The notes under the pieces: model-generated
The model's database searches: none
What the model was told of the DNA's origin: nothing
What the model saw: only the letters and a program-made list of their open reading frames with translations
Source of the DNA: a virus
Direction: 5' to 3' (one strand)
Length of the DNA stretch: 23,654 nucleotides
Virus record (IMG/VR): IMGVR_UViG_3300047557_000077
Location: 1 to 23,654 of that record
Part shown: positions 13,154-21,749 of the stretch, one piece after another
Layout of the letters: the number at the start of each line of letters is the position of its first letter
Position numbering within the stretch: position 1 is the first letter of the stretch
Program-made: the position numbers and the translations under genes

Positions 13154-13852
13154 TCACCCGGGAATGGTGGGGTCAACATCATCGGCCCAGATTCTTGGGC
13201 GGCGGTTATTTGCTTCCCGGGGGATCACCCGCAGGTTCCACCAGACATGCAAGCCGCAAACGGTTTTGCCCTGTAAAGGCACGATATGGTCCACCTCATG
13301 GACGACCCCTGTCTGCTCTGAAATCTGCCGCCGCAGCCGGTAAACCTCGTGGATTCGGGCCATATGGTCTGCATCCACCCAAGGCGGGCAGGCCATACGT
13401 CTGGCAGCGCGGTATTTGGCTTTGAGGCTGTGGGCGCGATCCGGGTTAGCGGCGGCCCACGCTTTATCGTTCTGCCGCTTTCGTTCTGGGTTTTCTTGGG
13501 ACCATCTCTTAATGCGCTCCCGGGCAGCAGCCCGGTTTTCAGCGGCGTAATCCCGTGCCCGTTGGCGGCTCTTGTCTACGTCCTTGTAGTAGTTGGTACG
13601 TACGCGCTCAATGATTTCGTCGCGGTTCTTTTCGTACCACGCAGCGGCACGTTCCTTCTTGGCTTCAGGGTTCTTCTGCGCCCAGTCCCGCATGTACTCC
13701 CTGCGGCGCGAGGCCAAGCACTCCGTGCATGACCCGCTACAGGTGAACTTGGGAACAAGGTGGCCCTGCTTGCAGGGCTTGCCGGTGAAATACTGGGCAG
13801 CACCTTGAGCTTTGGCTTCGGCGCGGGTCTTGGGTAGGTCTTGGTAGGTCAT
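13154..13852 (-). CDS. HNH endonuclease, copy 2 (homing-type)
   Basis: A 232-residue nuclease related to the one at 6259-6822. It has the same start block (QYFTGKPCKQGH, with C27, H31) and second knuckle C42-x-x-C45. Its middle is longer and built of 'NPExK/NRxxxRER' helical repeats (about 60-145). The HNH core EVDHIVPLQGKTVCGLHVWWNLRVI has D188-H189 and N206. It lies between the major-capsid terminator and the next structural gene, so it interrupts the capsid region. No ribosome site is visible before ATG 13852. A promoter-like sequence ends only seven bases upstream, so the message may be leaderless. Confidence 0.9.
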   Translation of the reverse strand: MTYQDLPKTRAEAKAQGAAQYFTGKPCKQGHLVPKFTCSGSCTECLASRRREYMRDWAQKNPEAKKERAAAWYEKNRDEIIERVRTNYYKDVDKSRQRARDYAAENRAAARERIKRWSQENPERKRQNDKAWAAANPDRAHSLKAKYRAARRMACPPWVDADHMARIHEVYRLRRQISEQTGVVHEVDHIVPLQGKTVCGLHVWWNLRVIPREANNRRPRIWADDVDPTIPG

Positions 13853-13858
13853 AAGCCA

Positions 13859-13886
13859 ATCATACCAGCCTAAACAGCCAAATCAA
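13859..13886 (-). promoter_or_regulatory. Candidate sigma70-type promoter before HNH copy 2
   Basis: On the minus strand, TTGATT (13881-13886) and TATGAT (13859-13864) are separated by 16 bases. The -10 is preceded by TGG, an extended -10. It lies directly after the capsid terminator and would restart transcription into the HNH gene and downstream structural genes. The predicted start falls at or next to the HNH ATG. Confidence 0.45.
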
Positions 13887-13897
13887 GCGCGACAAAG

Positions 13898-13923
13898 AAA
13901 AAGGGGGCCGAAGCCCCCTTTTT
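13898..13923 (-). terminator. Intrinsic terminator after the major capsid gene
   Basis: A perfect 11-bp stem (AAAAAGGGGGC / GCCCCCTTTTT) has the loop TTCG when read on the minus strand, giving the stable C(UUCG)G tetraloop, followed by a T-rich run. The stem begins 20 bases after the capsid stop. The loop sequence fits minus-strand use. It should limit read-through so that the capsid gene is expressed above downstream genes. Confidence 0.9.
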
Positions 13924-13942
13924 GCTACCTTTGGTATTCGAT

Positions 13943-14854
13943 TTAGGTCGAACCAGAGGAACCCCACATGCCGAGGGGGTCGGACCATCCAAAAGAATAC
14001 CGCTCCCTTGCCTTATAGCGGACGTTGCCGGTATCGAAGTCGCCGTCCATGCTGTTTTGCAGCGGAGTACGAACGAAATGCTTCATACCGTTGGGAACGT
14101 CCGTGGTCAGGAACCACGCGTTGTTGTCGGTCAGGAAGTGGTTGACGGTGTAGCCCTCGGGGATCGCACCCATCTGCTTGATAGCGTTGATATCGTTATC
14201 AGCAGTTGCCACACGCAGTTCGGTGTCCAGCAGGCGCTTGGCAACGAACATCAGCGACGGGGGAACAATCATCTTCTTGGGCTTAGCGGCGATCAGCAGG
14301 CCACGTTCGTCCGTCCAAGCGGCGATCTGAATAACGGCAGCTTCCAGAGAAGTTTCGTTCAGATCCACTTGCACGGTCGGGGTGTTGCTGTTGGTACCAC
14401 CGGAAACCAGCGGGTGGCTGTCGTTGAACAGGGACACGCCATCACCGCCGGGGTAGGTGTTGGAGAAGCCGTTGTTCAGAACCGCAGCAGCCTTCACCTG
14501 CTTGGTGTAAGCCATAGCACGGGCCAGCGCCTTGGTGTAACGAGCAGACAGGCTGTCGTACAGGTTGTCCTCAATCGCCTCTTCGGTGATCGAGAAACCC
14601 AGAGCAATGGTTTCGTGCGTATAGCGGGTGGTCCAAGCTTCCTGCGCGTTGTCATAAGCAATCGCAGAGCCTTCGTTCTTCACCGGAGCGGCGGAGAAGC
14701 CAGACAGCTTGGTTTCTTCTTCAAACGAGCGCTCAGAGGTCTCGGTCTCGTAGATCTCTTTGTGCTCTTCGCCGTAACGAGCGTACTCCATACCGAACAG
14801 GGCGTTCAGACCAGGGAGCAGCTCTTTCAGCAGTTGTGCGCGTGAAATAGCCAT
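13943..14854 (-). CDS. Major capsid protein (Mu gpT-like)
   Basis: A 303-residue protein that I recognise as a major head subunit of the Mu gpT-like group. It starts AISRAQLLKELLPGLNALFG and MEYARYGEEHKEIYETETSE (to about 40). Residues 70-125 hold THETIALGFSITEEAIEDN and SARYTKALARAMAYTKQVKA. Residues 140-160 hold DGVSLFNDSHPLVSGG, and the C-terminal part has RTPLQNSMDGDFDTGNVRYK, ARERYSFGWSDPLGMWGS. No separate protease gene is seen. GGAG lies nine bases before ATG 14854, and a strong terminator follows. Order scaffold, decoration-like protein, capsid, terminator fits a high-expression head module. Confidence 0.85.
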   Translation of the reverse strand: MAISRAQLLKELLPGLNALFGMEYARYGEEHKEIYETETSERSFEEETKLSGFSAAPVKNEGSAIAYDNAQEAWTTRYTHETIALGFSITEEAIEDNLYDSLSARYTKALARAMAYTKQVKAAAVLNNGFSNTYPGGDGVSLFNDSHPLVSGGTNSNTPTVQVDLNETSLEAAVIQIAAWTDERGLLIAAKPKKMIVPPSLMFVAKRLLDTELRVATADNDINAIKQMGAIPEGYTVNHFLTDNNAWFLTTDVPNGMKHFVRTPLQNSMDGDFDTGNVRYKARERYSFGWSDPLGMWGSSGST

Positions 14855-14870
14855 GTTTAATTACTCCTTA

Positions 14871-15575
14871 TCAGACGCCAACGGGGTTGAGATACTGATG
14901 GCCGCCGGTCACGGTGCTGGTGGTCGTGGTGGTGAAGGTGCCCGGGGTCGGCTCAGTGGTCGTGGACGTAGAGACCACGTACGGAGCATTCCACTTGCAA
15001 ATCACTTCCACAAAGTTGCCAGACGAGTTCGCGGTATCCGGAACGACATCAATGATGCGGATGGGCAGCGAAGCGGTACCAGTGCTGCCAGTGGTATAGA
15101 CGCCAATACGGCTGTCACCAGTAGCAACCACGCCAGCGTTTTGCACCAGTTCAGCGTTCGTACCAATCACGCTACGGCTCAGATAAGCCGGAGTAAGGCC
15201 GTTGCCACCTTCCGTTTGACCAGCAACCAGAACTGCCTTGAACAGCAGGTCCGGATCATCCTGCACGTAGGCGGTGATGACGGTGCCGGTGGGAGCAGCG
15301 TACCCGGTGGGGTAGTACTGCGCGAAGATGGTTTGCCCTTGCGCGTTCACGTAAGAGCAGCCTTGGAAGATACCCAGCGGCGTAGCAGTTGCTTGACCGG
15401 TATCTTTTTCAACGTAGCCCGTCGAAACAAGCTTCACCACATCTCCATAAAAGATGTTACCAGCGAACCCGGCGGGGTCGATTTGGTATTGGCGAGTTTG
15501 TCCGGCGAACACCTGACCACCGATCAGATTGATCGGCTTCAAGCCATACGGCTTGTCAATGGTGGGATAAGCCAT
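14871..15575 (-). CDS. Head structural / decoration-like protein (234 aa)
   Basis: The N-terminus (MAYPTIDKPYGLKPINLIGG) followed by GQTRQYQIDPAGFAGNIFYG and DVVKLVSTGYVEKDTG is typical of a structural protein encoded just before the major capsid protein in many phages. The body is beta-rich, and the end is Thr-rich (STSTTTEPTPGTFTTTTTST). A head decoration or second abundant capsid protein is the likely role by position; sequence alone does not prove it. AGGAG lies six bases before ATG 15575. The gene ends 16 bases before the capsid gene. Confidence 0.75.
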   Translation of the reverse strand: MAYPTIDKPYGLKPINLIGGQVFAGQTRQYQIDPAGFAGNIFYGDVVKLVSTGYVEKDTGQATATPLGIFQGCSYVNAQGQTIFAQYYPTGYAAPTGTVITAYVQDDPDLLFKAVLVAGQTEGGNGLTPAYLSRSVIGTNAELVQNAGVVATGDSRIGVYTTGSTGTASLPIRIIDVVPDTANSSGNFVEVICKWNAPYVVSTSTTTEPTPGTFTTTTTSTVTGGHQYLNPVGV

Positions 15576-15590
15576 TAAAGACTCCTAAAT

Positions 15591-16070
15591 TTAAGAACCA
15601 GATCCGAAAGTGACCTTGGTGCTCCGTTCAGCGAACTTTTGCATCCGGGGGTCATTTTCACTGAGGAATGAGTTGTCCACCGAATCAATCTGGGCCTTGT
15701 TCTGGGCTTCGTAATATTTCATACGCTGCTCCAAAAACTCAGAAGGAATACGGCAGAGCAACAGACCGCCTACTTCAATGCCGCCTTTGAAGCGGCCCTC
15801 GGTAGCGGCGTGCAACATGAGTTCAGGATAGTCCTCTGCTTTGCAGGGTTCATATCCCTCACGCAACTTAGAAGAGATGTTACCGGGATCAGCAGTACCC
15901 ATCGTGCTCAGACGCACCCAGCGATGTTTCCAGCCGGGACGCTCATCGGGAGTCGGGAGGGTCTCAGGCGGACGCCATGCTTGAGGACGTGCACTTGCGG
16001 TGCGCGTTTCCATAGCACGAGCCATGCGGTTTTGACGCGCCGGAGCAGTTGTTTGGTCCTGTTGTTCCAT
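15591..16070 (-). CDS. Conserved head-module protein (159 aa)
   Basis: A soluble 159-residue protein. Its N-terminal 35 residues are Arg/Ala/Gln-rich and likely disordered. A conserved core follows: ERPGWKHRWVRLSTMGTADP, then NISSKLREGYEPCKAEDYPE, and EVGGLLLCRIPSEFLEQRMK. A short helix and an acidic tail end it. I know this core from the same position (between scaffold and decoration/capsid) in related phages but not its function. Its ATG overlaps the scaffold stop (TAATG), with GAGGTG upstream, so it is probably coupled to scaffold translation. Head assembly accessory is inferred. Confidence 0.7.
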   Translation of the reverse strand: MEQQDQTTAPARQNRMARAMETRTASARPQAWRPPETLPTPDERPGWKHRWVRLSTMGTADPGNISSKLREGYEPCKAEDYPELMLHAATEGRFKGGIEVGGLLLCRIPSEFLEQRMKYYEAQNKAQIDSVDNSFLSENDPRMQKFAERSTKVTFGSGS

Positions 16071-17110
16071 TATTCACCTCTAGTAAGTAAAGCAACCTGT
16101 TTAGCGTATTGTTCCAAGGGCACCCCAAGCCTGCGGGCAATCGCTGCTTCGGACGCCTTTAGCCGAATACGGCTAGGCGAGGAACTGCGGGAAGCCGGAG
16201 CCACCACAGTTGCCGGTTTTGATGCACGGCGCGGAGGCTCATCATCCTCCTGTACCGGGGCTGACCTCTTTCGGGGAGGCGGGTCATCATCCTCTTGGCT
16301 CTGAGACTCAAAGTACTCAGGGAATCGTTTGCGCATGGTCTGATCGACTTTCTGGAAGTACTCATCAGTACCGACGTAGTCAGGACCATACTCACGCTGC
16401 AGTTTCTTGTCAATACCCATTGCAGCCATCGTCATTTCTTCATCCACACCAAACCATTCACTGTTGGACTCCATCCAACGCTGGGTGCGGGGGCTGACTT
16501 TGGGGGTATTGTCTTCGTCCTTGGCTTTGGCCTTGGCAGGGACAAATTCGTCCTTTTCCTCATGCTCAATGGGCTTGAGGGTTTCCGCCTTATCCAGTTT
16601 CACTGTGGCTTTGGCGATGGCTTCTTGCGCTGCAACAATAGCGTCAGCATCACCGGCGTCATACGCCTTGCGATACTTCTCCTTGGCAGACTCAAGTTCC
16701 GCCTGAGCAGCGGTCTTGGATGTCTCAATATACGCCTTGCTGCCAGTGGACAGTTGCTCCTTCAGGCGCTTGTTCTCTTCATACACCTGCTTGGCAAATG
16801 CCTCAGCCGCCTCCCGCTCACGCAGGGCAGCTTCTTTGGCACGACGCTCATCGTGAAAGCCGCGAGTGAACTTCTTGATACGTTGTTGAACTTTTTCATC
16901 ATACGATGCAAGTTCATCTTCGGTGGGATCCTCCACCGGCTCCTTCATGGGCTTGCGGCCACGGTCTTGCGGAGGGGTGTCGTCCTCAATCTCAATCTTC
17001 AACTCCGCGTCGTCTTCGGCCTTATCGGCCTTGAACTTACGCGCCTTGGCTTCCTTCTCATCAGGAAACTCAAACTCTTCACCTTCAAACTCAGGTTTGG
17101 CGGTTGCCAT
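16070..17110 (-). CDS. Scaffolding protein
   Basis: A 346-residue, highly charged protein. Its acidic N-terminus (EFEGEEFEFPDEKEAKARKF) and central coiled-coil helices (about 80-185) are those of a scaffold. A middle segment with RTQRWMESNSEWFGVDEEMT and DQTMRKRFPEYFES follows. Then comes a Pro/Arg/acidic linker (DDDPPPRKRSAP) and a C-terminal helix IRLKASEAAIARRLGVPLEQ, the probable capsid-binding end. There are no cysteines. Position between portal and capsid matches scaffold genes of tailed phages. AAGGAG precedes ATG 17110. The homologous fold cannot be confirmed without structure prediction. Confidence 0.75.
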   Translation of the reverse strand: MATAKPEFEGEEFEFPDEKEAKARKFKADKAEDDAELKIEIEDDTPPQDRGRKPMKEPVEDPTEDELASYDEKVQQRIKKFTRGFHDERRAKEAALREREAAEAFAKQVYEENKRLKEQLSTGSKAYIETSKTAAQAELESAKEKYRKAYDAGDADAIVAAQEAIAKATVKLDKAETLKPIEHEEKDEFVPAKAKAKDEDNTPKVSPRTQRWMESNSEWFGVDEEMTMAAMGIDKKLQREYGPDYVGTDEYFQKVDQTMRKRFPEYFESQSQEDDDPPPRKRSAPVQEDDEPPRRASKPATVVAPASRSSSPSRIRLKASEAAIARRLGVPLEQYAKQVALLTRGE

Positions 17111-17120
17111 CTTCTACTCC

Positions 17121-17531
17121 TTAAGCAGCGCGGGTAATGCCACGCGGATCTTCAACAACGGCTTCGACCGAATCATCATTGATGATGCGGAACTCTCGGC
17201 CATGAATCTTCAGGCGGGTGCCTGAATTGGGACGCACGATGACGAAGTCACCTTGCTTGCACGACGGGCCGCTGGGGAAGCGAGTCGTATCCTTGTATGC
17301 GTCGGGGCCGACCTTGACCACGAACAGCACAGGAGTCAGCACTTCTTCATAGTGCATCGTCTTGGCATCCTTGATCAGGCCCACTTCGCTGTCCTGATAC
17401 TCCTCCATCGCCTCCGGCACCACGCATAGCAGGTGGAAGGTTTTGGGGTCAGGCAGTTGCTTGGCCTTTTGTTCGGCGGATTTATTAAGCACGCCGGACA
17501 GGTCAATTGCCTGCACATCAAACTCAGTCAT
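17121..17531 (-). CDS. GroES-like co-chaperonin (T4 gp31-type, phage-encoded)
   Basis: A 136-residue protein. Residues 30-132 follow the Cpn10 pattern: FHLLCVVPEAMEEYQDSEVG, a loop with GLIKD (51-55) in the mobile-loop position, and VLFVVKVGPDAYKDTTRFPS (68-87). Then come KQGDFVIVRPNSGTRLKIHG (92-111) and REFRIINDDSVEAVVEDPRG. Compared with cellular GroES (~97 residues) it has a longer N-terminus. Phage co-chaperonins such as T4 gp31 cap host GroEL to fold the capsid protein. Its place between portal and scaffold fits this. It overlaps the upstream 66-aa gene by eight bases. Assignment is by pattern; a structure comparison would settle it. Confidence 0.8.
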   Translation of the reverse strand: MTEFDVQAIDLSGVLNKSAEQKAKQLPDPKTFHLLCVVPEAMEEYQDSEVGLIKDAKTMHYEEVLTPVLFVVKVGPDAYKDTTRFPSGPSCKQGDFVIVRPNSGTRLKIHGREFRIINDDSVEAVVEDPRGITRAA

Positions 17532-17724
17532 CGTTGGTGATCCTTTGCACGAGGTCGTTAATGATTGAGTCTGCGAGGTATAGACCCCGGATCACCCCAC
17601 AGACCTTTTTGTATTCATCAAATGAATCAGCACGGCTGGCAGCAAGGAACGCAACCTGCTCCTGCCGGATCTTTTCAATCTCTTTTTGCACATGCGCAAG
17701 CGCATGGAGTTCATCAATCTTCAA
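17524..17724 (-). CDS. Small helical protein (66 aa)
   Basis: Two helices are likely: MKIDELHALAHVQKEIEKIR (1-20) and FDEYKKVCGVIRGLYLADSI followed by INDLVQRITNDD. The 'EYK.xCGxIRGL..A...I.DLVQR' pattern is common in small proteins encoded next to phage portals. I know no function. It overlaps the portal gene stop by four bases (ATGA) and the co-chaperonin start by eight. It may assist portal assembly or be a packaging accessory; both are guesses. Confidence 0.7.
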   Translation of the reverse strand: MKIDELHALAHVQKEIEKIRQEQVAFLAASRADSFDEYKKVCGVIRGLYLADSIINDLVQRITNDD

Positions 17725-20162
17725 GCTTTACTCCTCTCAGTGGGTTTGGGCGGACGGTTCATCTGCGACCGATCTTTGGCGATCTGCACGCCGAGCTTGG
17801 CTCCATCGGTCTCCTGCTTTGCCGCGATCTGCATCGCTGCAATCTCTTTCTGAGCGGCAATCCGCGCCATCTCAATTTCGATCTGATCCGCTTTGGCGGC
17901 AGCATCCGCTGCTTGCTTCTGCGCCTTAAGCTCCAGATCCTTCATCTTCAACTGCAGTTCTTGCATCTGCATCTGGACAATCGGGTCCTGCATCTGCTGC
18001 TGAGCCGCAGCCTGCTGGGCCTGTTGTTGATCCCGCTGCAGCAACTGCTGCGATACCTGCGCAGCCTTGATGGCGATTTGATCGGCCATCTCCGGCGGAA
18101 CGTCTTTGTTGGTCTCCTCGCTGGGCAGCACCATACCCATCGCCTCTTCGACCTGACGGCGGTACTCCATAGCGACGTGCTCGTTGATGTGCGCCATCGT
18201 GGCAGCGTAGATCTGCTGCGCCATTGGGTTGCCCTGAATCAACTGCTGGATCTTCGGGTTCTGAACTGCGGCCATGTGCGTCTGAATGTGCGCCTCATGG
18301 TTTTGCTCAATGAACGCCTTGACCGGCTTTTGCATCAGCAGGTTCTGGTTCTCCGTCACCGGGTCGGTGGGCACCATGTCATCCTCAATCGGCACGAGCT
18401 TGGCGGCGTTCTTCACGCCCAGCACCTCAATCATTTGCCGGTGCAGCAGGGGCAGGTTGTATAGCTGCGGTGCGCCTTGGGCCAACTGCAGGATCGCCTG
18501 ATACTGCACGATCTTCTGCGCCATCGTGGCAGCGTTGGGATCAGACACGGGGATCACGTCCACGGTGTCGTAGTCCGACTTCTTGGCCTTGCGGCTGCCG
18601 TCCACCGGCTCGTAGTCGTACTCATCCGGGGTGTAGTCGGCGATGATGGCTTTCAGGAGCTTGAACTCCTGCTTCATGGAGAAGTGCATCCGCGCCTGAA
18701 CTGCGCCCATCACTTTGAGTTGCCGCTCCAAGAGGGCCAGCGTCGTGCCAACGGGGGCGTTGGCCGACATGTCACTCACGCTCATATCACCAGCGGAGGC
18801 GAACTGGCGACCTTCCGTGACGATCTGATTGAACAGCGTGTACAGAACCTGCGACGGCTCCTTATATGGCAGGGGCAGGATGTTGTCGCGGATCGAACCG
18901 GACGGAACGTCTACATCTCGGAACTCCCCCGGAGCGATGGGGGTGTCATCTCCCTTGATGCGAAGACCCCGCGATTTGAGACCACCGGGGAGGTTAGACA
19001 AAGTGCCAGCGTCAACAAGCTGGCGGATAAGCATCGTCGCGCTCTTGGCATAACCCCCGATGAGGTGGATGAGGCCATAGCCATAGAAACCAAACCCGGG
19101 AATGTATTGGTAATGGACGAAGTGGTTGCGCTTGGTGTGTAGAACGTCGTCCTCGTACCAGTTGCGCCGCACGGCCAGAACTTTGCTCGTGCCCTTTTCC
19201 ACCGTAACCACATACGGTAGAGCGATGCCAGTCTCTTCGCCATCTTTGTTCTTGTGTTCAAAGCCCTTGAGGTTCAGATCGACGTGCATCTCCAAGAGGC
19301 GATAGCGGTCGTCCTGAATGGCAGACATGCCGGTCTCCTCGGCCTTCTGCTTCTCAATGTCATCAAGCTGGTGTGTAGGATCGCCCAGATCAACGTCGCG
19401 GTAAAAGCCCGCCTCCATCAACTTGGTGATCTCGTTCTCGGTCTTGCGCATCACGTGCGTAACACGCTCAGCCTTCTCAATGCTCGACGCACCGTAGGGC
19501 ACCACGATATCTTCAGCGGGGATGAACACCGCCGCCTGTCGTCCCATACCCGGGTCGTAGTACACCTTCTTGAACGCGCTGCCTGCGATGGGCAGGTTCC
19601 ACAGCATCTTCTCGTGCTCCGGGCGATACTCAGTCATCACCTCGGTCAACTGGTAGTTCATGTCATCACGAACTCGCGCTGCGGCCTCCTCCTTCTCAGG
19701 AGTGTCCTCACCCACGATGGTGGTCTTGACCGGACCTGCGGCGGGGAACGTCTCAGTGATGCCCTCGGACTGGAAGCGCACCACGGCCTCCGTCAGCATG
19801 GGGTGGAACACGCCACACGCGCCGTTCCACGGCTCAGTGCGCTCCTCATACTTCAGGCCCAAGAGCTTCAGACCCTCTACATAAGTAGTGATCCAGTCCT
19901 TGCGGTCGTTGATGTCCTTATTGAAGTCCTCAACCAACTGACCACCCAGCGAGTCCAACTCACTGTCGTCCATAAAGTCCGCGAGGTTGGCATCAAACTC
20001 TTCAGCGGTATCTTTGGTGGGTTTGAGTTCAATCTCAATGTCCCCCATGCGGATGTCCACCTCCTCGGGGTTTTCAATCTCAATCTCAATAGGAGGAGCC
20101 ATCTCCTGCTCCATACCCATCGGGGCCGCGTAGAGGGACTTATCAATTGAACTGGTTGCCAT
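17721..20162 (-). CDS. Portal protein (P22-type)
   Basis: An 813-residue portal protein. It has an acidic N-terminus (IEIEIENPEEVDIRMGDIEI at about 25-45). The conserved portal core follows: WITTYVEGLKLLGLKYEERT, EPWNGACGVFHPMLTEAVVR, LPIAGSAFKKVYYDPGMGRQ, IPGFGFYGYGLIHLIGGYAK and DMSVSDMSANAPVGTTLALL. The last ~150 residues are Gln/Ala/Met-rich helix (QQQAQQAAAQQQM, LQLKMKDLELKAQKQAADAA), like the long C-terminal barrel of P22-type portals. The portal forms the dodecameric DNA channel. AAGGA lies before ATG 20162. Length (813) is at the long end for portals, consistent with the barrel. Confidence 0.9.
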   Translation of the reverse strand: MATSSIDKSLYAAPMGMEQEMAPPIEIEIENPEEVDIRMGDIEIELKPTKDTAEEFDANLADFMDDSELDSLGGQLVEDFNKDINDRKDWITTYVEGLKLLGLKYEERTEPWNGACGVFHPMLTEAVVRFQSEGITETFPAAGPVKTTIVGEDTPEKEEAAARVRDDMNYQLTEVMTEYRPEHEKMLWNLPIAGSAFKKVYYDPGMGRQAAVFIPAEDIVVPYGASSIEKAERVTHVMRKTENEITKLMEAGFYRDVDLGDPTHQLDDIEKQKAEETGMSAIQDDRYRLLEMHVDLNLKGFEHKNKDGEETGIALPYVVTVEKGTSKVLAVRRNWYEDDVLHTKRNHFVHYQYIPGFGFYGYGLIHLIGGYAKSATMLIRQLVDAGTLSNLPGGLKSRGLRIKGDDTPIAPGEFRDVDVPSGSIRDNILPLPYKEPSQVLYTLFNQIVTEGRQFASAGDMSVSDMSANAPVGTTLALLERQLKVMGAVQARMHFSMKQEFKLLKAIIADYTPDEYDYEPVDGSRKAKKSDYDTVDVIPVSDPNAATMAQKIVQYQAILQLAQGAPQLYNLPLLHRQMIEVLGVKNAAKLVPIEDDMVPTDPVTENQNLLMQKPVKAFIEQNHEAHIQTHMAAVQNPKIQQLIQGNPMAQQIYAATMAHINEHVAMEYRRQVEEAMGMVLPSEETNKDVPPEMADQIAIKAAQVSQQLLQRDQQQAQQAAAQQQMQDPIVQMQMQELQLKMKDLELKAQKQAADAAAKADQIEIEMARIAAQKEIAAMQIAAKQETDGAKLGVQIAKDRSQMNRPPKPTERSKA

Positions 20163-20171
20163 ATGGATTCC

Positions 20172-21749
20172 TTAAACCGTGTAGTACCGCTCACGGCGAT
20201 ACCCTTTGAACCACTTGATGTCATCAGGCTCATCGGTGGGAAGCCTGAGATAACCGCCTTGCCTAAATCGCATGAGAGCAAGCGTCGTGGAGTCCACCAA
20301 GTCGTCATGCTCACCAGAGGGGAACGCCGCCACCTCGTCCACCAACTCCTCAGCCCAGCGGGTGCGCGGTGCCCACACTTTACCTGACGCAAATAAATCC
20401 GCAACAGAGTTAAGTCGTGAGATCTTGTCCTGCCCCCTACTGGGCGTGTATTCCTGTACCGGGATGCCCATAGCCCGAAACTCTTGGATCAGCGGCGCTC
20501 CGGAGGCTTTCTTCTCCACGAGGAACGCGTCGGGCTCCCACTCCTTCCAGTCCTCAAACGCCTTGCGCTTGAGTTCCGGAAACTCCAGCCGCTCCTTATA
20601 TGAGTTCAGCAAGATGATGTTGGCGTTGCCCCGGTCCTCCTCGTTGTAGAACACGCCCCATGTCGTGCACGCAGAGAAGTCGTTGATCTTCTTGATCTCG
20701 TGGGCCGTGTCCCACGCCTGAATGATGAACTCACACGAAGGCGGGCGGTCGCCCTCCCACCACTGCCACCACTCGCGTTTGACGATGGCATTACTGTCGG
20801 AGGTGGGCTGCTGCTGGTACTGCGCGTTCCACTTGCTGGCCGGGAGTTCCTCCCGTAGCGCCAGCAGTTCCTTCAGGCTCCAGAACTCGGGCCACAGCGG
20901 CTTGTCGTCCTCAAACAGAGCCGGAAACTCAATGACTTTCCACTCCTCACCACCCCTTTGGGCAGCGGCCTTGAGCACCTGAGCCGTCAGGTCGCGCAGC
21001 GACCAGCGCGTCATCACAATAATGATGGCACCCCCGGGCTGCAGACGCTGGCGAGGGCCTGACGTGTACCACTCGTACACCTTGTCATACACCTCGGGGT
21101 TGTACGCACCGATGGCAGCCTCCTGCTCCGAGTGCGGGTCGTCAATAATGAGCAGATCCGCGCCTTTACCGGTCACCGCACCGCCCACACCGATAGCGAA
21201 ATAGTCGCCACCGAAGTTGGTGTTCCACCGACCCGCCGCTGCGGAGTCCGTTTGCAGCCCAACAGCGGGAAAAATGCGCTTGTAGACCTCAGAATCCACC
21301 AAATTTCGCACTTTTCGGCCAAAACCGACCGCCAATTCAGCCGTATGGGACGTTTGAATGACCTTTTTGTGCGGAAATTTGCCCAAAAACCATGCCGGAA
21401 GCAGGTAAGACGCGAATTCTGACTTCGTATGCCGGGGCGGCATGTTGATGATGAGACGTTTGACCTCTCCACGGGCCACCTCCTCGAACGCTTGGGCCAT
21501 TCTGCGGTGGTGTCGGCCCCCAATGAACGTCGGCCACGCCTCTTTCACGAACGCCATGAAGTCTTCTTGGGCCGCTTCACGTATTGTTCGCGTGCGAAGC
21601 TCCTCCAGAATCTGCGCTACGGCCTCTTGCTCATCGCGTGGGAAACGTTTGACCAGCGAAAGTAGCTGGTCCGTCGTGAGATGACGCACTTTCTCCCGCA
21701 CCTGCGGGTTATCAAAGAACGACTTCAGGGATTCAGAGGCTGGCTTCAT
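20172..21749 (-). CDS. terL: Terminase large subunit
   Basis: A 525-residue packaging motor. ATPase domain: Walker A in MPPRHTKS (103-110), Walker B LLIIDDPHSE (199-208, D203/D204), coupling motif IVMTRWS (244-250). Nuclease domain: QAWDTAHE (D347), AFLVEKKASG (E412), FPSGEHDDLVDS (D482/D483), a complete RNase-H-like acidic set. An N-terminal helical region (1-80) precedes the ATPase. ATG 21749 lies inside the end of the upstream gene (17-base overlap) with GGGGA upstream. It packages concatemeric DNA through the portal. It appears intact with all key residues. Confidence 0.95.
   Translation of the reverse strand: MKPASESLKSFFDNPQVREKVRHLTTDQLLSLVKRFPRDEQEAVAQILEELRTRTIREAAQEDFMAFVKEAWPTFIGGRHHRRMAQAFEEVARGEVKRLIINMPPRHTKSEFASYLLPAWFLGKFPHKKVIQTSHTAELAVGFGRKVRNLVDSEVYKRIFPAVGLQTDSAAAGRWNTNFGGDYFAIGVGGAVTGKGADLLIIDDPHSEQEAAIGAYNPEVYDKVYEWYTSGPRQRLQPGGAIIIVMTRWSLRDLTAQVLKAAAQRGGEEWKVIEFPALFEDDKPLWPEFWSLKELLALREELPASKWNAQYQQQPTSDSNAIVKREWWQWWEGDRPPSCEFIIQAWDTAHEIKKINDFSACTTWGVFYNEEDRGNANIILLNSYKERLEFPELKRKAFEDWKEWEPDAFLVEKKASGAPLIQEFRAMGIPVQEYTPSRGQDKISRLNSVADLFASGKVWAPRTRWAEELVDEVAAFPSGEHDDLVDSTTLALMRFRQGGYLRLPTDEPDDIKWFKGYRRERYYTV

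Noticed and set aside
16295-19142. Long plus-strand open frames opposite the scaffold and portal genes
   Set aside because: They mirror strongly supported minus-strand genes, have Leu/Arg/His-rich translations typical of antisense frames, and show no ribosome sites or motifs.
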